From: CAZRNB01 sp964601355
Lineage (GTDB): Bacteria > Planctomycetota > Phycisphaerae > Sedimentisphaerales > Anaerobacaceae
Direction: 5' to 3'
Assembly: GCA_964601355.1 (NCBI GenBank)
Contig: CAZRNB010000134.1
Coordinates: 1 to 7,596 of the forward strand
Length of the DNA stretch: 7,596 nucleotides
This document shows, piece after piece, positions 4,324 through 7,596 of the stretch. The first letter of the stretch is position 1. Every line of letters starts with the position of its first letter. The notes beneath the pieces are model-generated. The model was not told the DNA's origin and did not search any database. It was given only the letters and a program-made list of their open reading frames with translations. The translations under genes and the position numbers were made by a program.

Positions 4324-7300
4324 TCAAGGAGCTGTTCGATACAGCCGAATATCATCAAAGTACATTTTACCTGAGCCGCCGGCCTTTAGATTGTTCTTGT
4401 CACCGAAGCCAATAGCGATGCTGTTGACATTGGTCAGGTTGATGCCCTTATCTGCAAATTTATTTAAGTCGATATTCCATGGCGTCCAGGTGTCTATCTG
4501 GGCCGCATTGGGATCATCGTTATAGACAACCGCAGGCGTGCCGGTGCTGTTAGCAATAGCCACATACATCCGCTCAGGAGCGTTGCTCGGCATAGTAGTA
4601 CCGATAACCGCGTTCGTCCAGGTTGCCGGAGTAACTGAGCCGGTGGTTTTGACGTCAGAGAATTGAGCCTTGCAGATTTCAGTAGTGTTGTGGCTGGTCA
4701 ACGCCAAGCCAATATATACCTCGGCAGGCATTGGAATATATTGCGGATTCCAAGCCATCGGTTCCCACTTGGCGCCGTCACTTGAGTAATAGCCGTTAAA
4801 GTTATCGGAGCTGTCACGCTCTATTTTCACCCAGTATGGCGCCATGATGGTCCTTTGCTCAGGCGTCGCTATAGATGTGTCGCTAGTGGCGTCCGTGGCT
4901 GGAGTCAGCCTGCCCTGGAATTTGCATCCGCTGCTTGGGGTAATATACACCGCGGCAAATTTTGAGTCCGCGTCAAGCCTCTGGCGAATCATCACGCCGG
5001 CCTTGGCCTGTTCGTTCGTGTTGTCTACGCTGAGCACCTGTGCCGAGATTGACCCAGGCCCGGAAAGCTGCTTATATGCAAAACGGAACTGATCAGACAT
5101 GCCCCAGATATCTGCGCCTAATGCGGTCATCGTGTAGGTTCCCTGCGGTCCTTCTTTAAAGCCCGGTGCATAGCCTCTGAACCACAGTGTCAGCACCTTG
5201 ACGCCTTGCTCGGTCCAATCACGCGGATAAACCAGCGGTAGTGTTGCCTCAGAGTACTTGAGATTGTTGTCATAGAAGTAGGGCATCGACTGTAGGCCGC
5301 TTTGAACAAATATAGTCTCGGCGAAATGCTCTCCCTGGTCAAAATCCGGTTCAGCATAACCTACTGTCGAGCCGTTTGTGGTGGTGCCCCACCCATCTGT
5401 CCACTTATCAAATATCCTGTCGGGTTTGTAGTCGTTGTAGTCTTCAAAATCGTTCACTACGATGAAGTCCGCTACAGTAAATTGCCAGAGTCTGCCGGGG
5501 CTGATTGATTCGTCGGTATTATATTCATCGATCCGCCAGTAATAAGGCCCAGCGCCCCACTGGACGCCTTCGGGAGGACTATAGCTGGTAGCAGACTGCC
5601 GTCCTCGATATATGCCTGTCGTATCGGATGTATCCGCATTGGCAACGGCGTCTCTATTGGTGCCGAAATAGACATCATGCTTGGCAGCATTCTCACCAGG
5701 CAACCATCTAAGAGGCAAGGCACTCTTTATGTCCGGCGTTGAGCCGTTCGCCGGGCTTGGATCCCAGGCGAGATCCGACTGGCCTCTCATCGCCTGTTTG
5801 ATGTCTTGCGCAGCAAGTGCTATGTTGTAGATGCGGACATCGTCGATCATGCCCTTCCAGCCAGCGGTGGTACCCTGATCCTTACCGCCTTTGCCTATTA
5901 TTAATTTCGTGCAGCCCGTGATGGTGCTGCTGGCTTGGCATGGGTCAGTACGACCGGTTGGTGCATCCTCTCTTCCGTTAATATAAAATCTTATCACGTC
6001 TGCACTTTTCCACGTCATTGCCACGTGCTGCCAATCGGTGGTTTGAGCGTTCCTGGAGCTTTCTAATTGCTGCCCATATTGCTGATTCGGATCCAGCGTT
6101 GATGTCACTGCCAGCTTAAATACATTTGTCCCTCCCCAGCTCCCGCCAGCCGCGTCATGGCGCATAGTCACCATTTGGTCTTTGCTGTCGGGTTCTACAC
6201 AGTCGATGAAACCCTGGTCTGTGCCGATTTGATCGGCCTTAATCCACATGCAGACCGTGATGGCGTTTAGACCATTAAGGTATTGCTCGGCATCTTCGTC
6301 AACCACGTAGTCACCATCGCCGCCAAAGTATAGTGCCGCACCGACACGGCCATCCGTCTTCAGCGTAGCGCCATAAACTGTCCCAAAACGGTCATAGCCG
6401 GAGGAATCAATAATGCTATTACCCAAAAGCTCGTCAAACTTCCACCAGCAAAAAAGATTAGGGTCAGTCTTCGGCACAAGGGGTATTGTTTTAAAGCTCC
6501 AGATGTTGCCTCTATGCGTGTTCACGCCGTCAAGCTCATCAACCCGCCAATAATAGACGGTGTCTTTTGCAAGAACGATGGGAGTATAGTTTGCATCTGT
6601 CTGGGCTGTACCTCCGGTGGCAGTATTCACATCAACAAAATTGGCATCAAGGTACACAAGGTGTGATTGTGCACCCAAGCCAGCGGTCCAGGTAAGGGTC
6701 ACATCCGGATGTACAAAGTCTTCTCCATCAGGTGGATAAGGATTATAGGCGGTCTGCGAGGGAATCGAGAAGCCCCAAACATCGCCTTTCCAGGGGCCGC
6801 CTGGACGCAGGTCATTGACCTCATCGATTCGCCAGTAGTAAGTTGCCCCTGGTGAGAGACCATTCACATCGAAAGACGTCTCAGTTCTGTTGCCCTTAAA
6901 TGTATCGCCACTACCATTATTGACGTTGGCAAGATTCTCGCCGAAGTACACATTGTGGGAAGCTGCATAATCACCGGGTATCCAGCTAAGGCTGGCTGAT
7001 GTATCCGGATTGACGGCTTTATCAGCCGGGACCGGACCGTAGGCCTTAAACATTGCAACACGAATGATGTGCAGGAACAGAATCTTGCATTTTTGTCCGC
7101 CGGGGGCCGGCTTGATTGTTAAACGACCATCGCTTACTACGACCTTCACATCCGCGTACTCGTCTAAGTAGCTGCGTCCGTTCAGGTCGGTTACAATGAC
7201 GCCTTCCACGTCAAGGGTATTGATCTGGTCGTTGTACGACGGGTCACCGCAAGCCAGAAATAAATTGTAGACGCCGTTGGGTAATTCTATCTCCCACGTT

Positions 7301-7575
7301 CTGGCTGCTCCCTCCTGCATCTGGGCCAATGTTTTGTATGGGTCAGTTCCGACTCCGCGCACGCGCATATTGCTGGAGATGTCCAGGTCCCAGCCATAGC
7401 TGTAGCCATTGCCTCTATCACCAAAAACCAGACCATAATCAGGCAGATAACCGGCTGGTATTGCCACAACAGTCCTCGGCTGAAAATTGATTTTAATGGT
7501 TTGCCCGAAAGCTGCATTTGTAACAAGAATTGTGGCAAGAATGAGAGAGACTCGCAAAATTCTTTTTTTAAACAT
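4324..7575 (-). CDS. Large exported multi-module carbohydrate-binding/adhesion-like protein, 1083 aa
   Basis: Residues 1-24 are a Sec signal peptide (basic KKR, hydrophobic core, AAFG before Gln25). Modules follow: malectin/NPCBM-like glycan-binding domain (about 26-172); Fn3-like repeats at about 180-271 and 277-364; LamG/concanavalin-like domain (about 372-596, from CWWKFDE to MIDDVRIYN); third Fn3-like repeat (604-702). The Fn3-like repeats share a 'VYFG...' strand and YYWRIDE/YYWRVDE (246, 340 and 678 onward). The C-terminal region begins NDFEDYND (708), holds VLTLWFRG (794-801) and ends MYFDDIRLY (1071-1079). A DUF1349-like module (about 816-975; GVMIRQRLDADSKFAAV, YWVKIERD, VYIGLALTSHN) sits inside it. 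No catalytic domain, dockerin, PEP-CTERM, LPXTG or C-terminal helix is visible, so surface attachment is unexplained. Role in polysaccharide binding or cell-surface adhesion is inferred from modules. It appears monocistronic, with its own terminator. Confidence 0.93.
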   Translation of the reverse strand: MFKKRILRVSLILATILVTNAAFGQTIKINFQPRTVVAIPAGYLPDYGLVFGDRGNGYSYGWDLDISSNMRVRGVGTDPYKTLAQMQEGAARTWEIELPNGVYNLFLACGDPSYNDQINTLDVEGVIVTDLNGRSYLDEYADVKVVVSDGRLTIKPAPGGQKCKILFLHIIRVAMFKAYGPVPADKAVNPDTSASLSWIPGDYAASHNVYFGENLANVNNGSGDTFKGNRTETSFDVNGLSPGATYYWRIDEVNDLRPGGPWKGDVWGFSIPSQTAYNPYPPDGEDFVHPDVTLTWTAGLGAQSHLVYLDANFVDVNTATGGTAQTDANYTPIVLAKDTVYYWRVDELDGVNTHRGNIWSFKTIPLVPKTDPNLFCWWKFDELLGNSIIDSSGYDRFGTVYGATLKTDGRVGAALYFGGDGDYVVDEDAEQYLNGLNAITVCMWIKADQIGTDQGFIDCVEPDSKDQMVTMRHDAAGGSWGGTNVFKLAVTSTLDPNQQYGQQLESSRNAQTTDWQHVAMTWKSADVIRFYINGREDAPTGRTDPCQASSTITGCTKLIIGKGGKDQGTTAGWKGMIDDVRIYNIALAAQDIKQAMRGQSDLAWDPSPANGSTPDIKSALPLRWLPGENAAKHDVYFGTNRDAVANADTSDTTGIYRGRQSATSYSPPEGVQWGAGPYYWRIDEYNTDESISPGRLWQFTVADFIVVNDFEDYNDYKPDRIFDKWTDGWGTTTNGSTVGYAEPDFDQGEHFAETIFVQSGLQSMPYFYDNNLKYSEATLPLVYPRDWTEQGVKVLTLWFRGYAPGFKEGPQGTYTMTALGADIWGMSDQFRFAYKQLSGPGSISAQVLSVDNTNEQAKAGVMIRQRLDADSKFAAVYITPSSGCKFQGRLTPATDATSDTSIATPEQRTIMAPYWVKIERDSSDNFNGYYSSDGAKWEPMAWNPQYIPMPAEVYIGLALTSHNTTEICKAQFSDVKTTGSVTPATWTNAVIGTTMPSNAPERMYVAIANSTGTPAVVYNDDPNAAQIDTWTPWNIDLNKFADKGINLTNVNSIAIGFGDKNNLKAGGSGKMYFDDIRLYRTAP

Positions 7576-7581
7576 AACTTT

Positions 7582-7588
7582 CCTCCTT
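7582..7588 (-). promoter_or_regulatory. Consensus Shine-Dalgarno of the large secreted-protein gene
   Basis: AAGGAGG on the minus strand, six bases before the ATG at 7575, matches the anti-Shine-Dalgarno fully and fixes the start. It is far stronger than those of rmuC and the GAF-like gene, suggesting high translation. The promoter lies outside the window. Confidence 0.85.
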
Positions 7589-7596
7589 CGATTCTC

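Noticed and set aside
7287..7575. Dockerin or sorting signal in the large protein
   Set aside because: Neither end of the protein shows paired calcium loops, LPXTG or PEP-CTERM; only the N-terminal Sec signal is present.

Overview
The window looks like a chromosomal segment of a planctomycete-type bacterium, most likely Phycisphaerae or Sedimentisphaerales. This is inferred from style: a large secreted protein with repeated 'YYWRIDE' Fn3-like modules, a LamG module and a DUF1349-like module; orphan cytoplasmic proteins; long gene-free spacers; and palindromic intergenic repeats. No marker gene in the window fixes the taxonomy. Five protein genes and one tRNA gene are supported, covering roughly three quarters of the sequence.

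Layout, left to right. Positions 1-138 hold a nested palindromic, MITE-like repeat. It is followed by a short 18/19-bp tandem repeat directly upstream of an rmuC homologue (204-1232, +). A near-consensus sigma70-type promoter (TTGACA, 17-bp spacer, TAGAAT) then drives an unrecognised 197-aa cytoplasmic protein (1425-2018, +). Converging on it from the minus strand is a 210-aa coiled-coil plus GAF-like protein (2129-2761). A 365-bp spacer with TCGA-rich palindromes separates this from a short Rrf2-family regulator (3127-3474, -). The regulator has a good Shine-Dalgarno and two hairpin dyads in its leader, but no candidate Fe-S cysteine cluster.

Upstream of the Rrf2 gene, 3475-4062 is a 588-bp gene-free stretch. 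It appears to hold the decayed end of a mobile element, with subterminal repeats, broken reading frames and a 30-bp near-perfect palindrome. Next is tRNA-Arg(TCT) (4063-4136, -) with its own near-consensus promoter. The rest of the window is one large gene (4324-7575, -) with a very strong Shine-Dalgarno and a clear Rho-independent terminator. It encodes a 1083-aa exported, non-catalytic, multi-module protein (malectin-like, Fn3-like x2, LamG, Fn3-like, then a C-terminal beta domain apparently interrupted by a DUF1349-like module), probably for binding glycans or surfaces.

The genes do not form an operon. They are mostly single transcription units separated by repeat-bearing spacers. I see no CRISPR array, toxin-antitoxin pair, defence cluster or complete insertion sequence, and no clear new multi-gene system. 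The most interesting features are the nested domain architecture of the large protein, the cysteine-less Rrf2 with leader dyads, the decayed element with its 30-bp palindrome, and the nested terminal repeat at the left edge.
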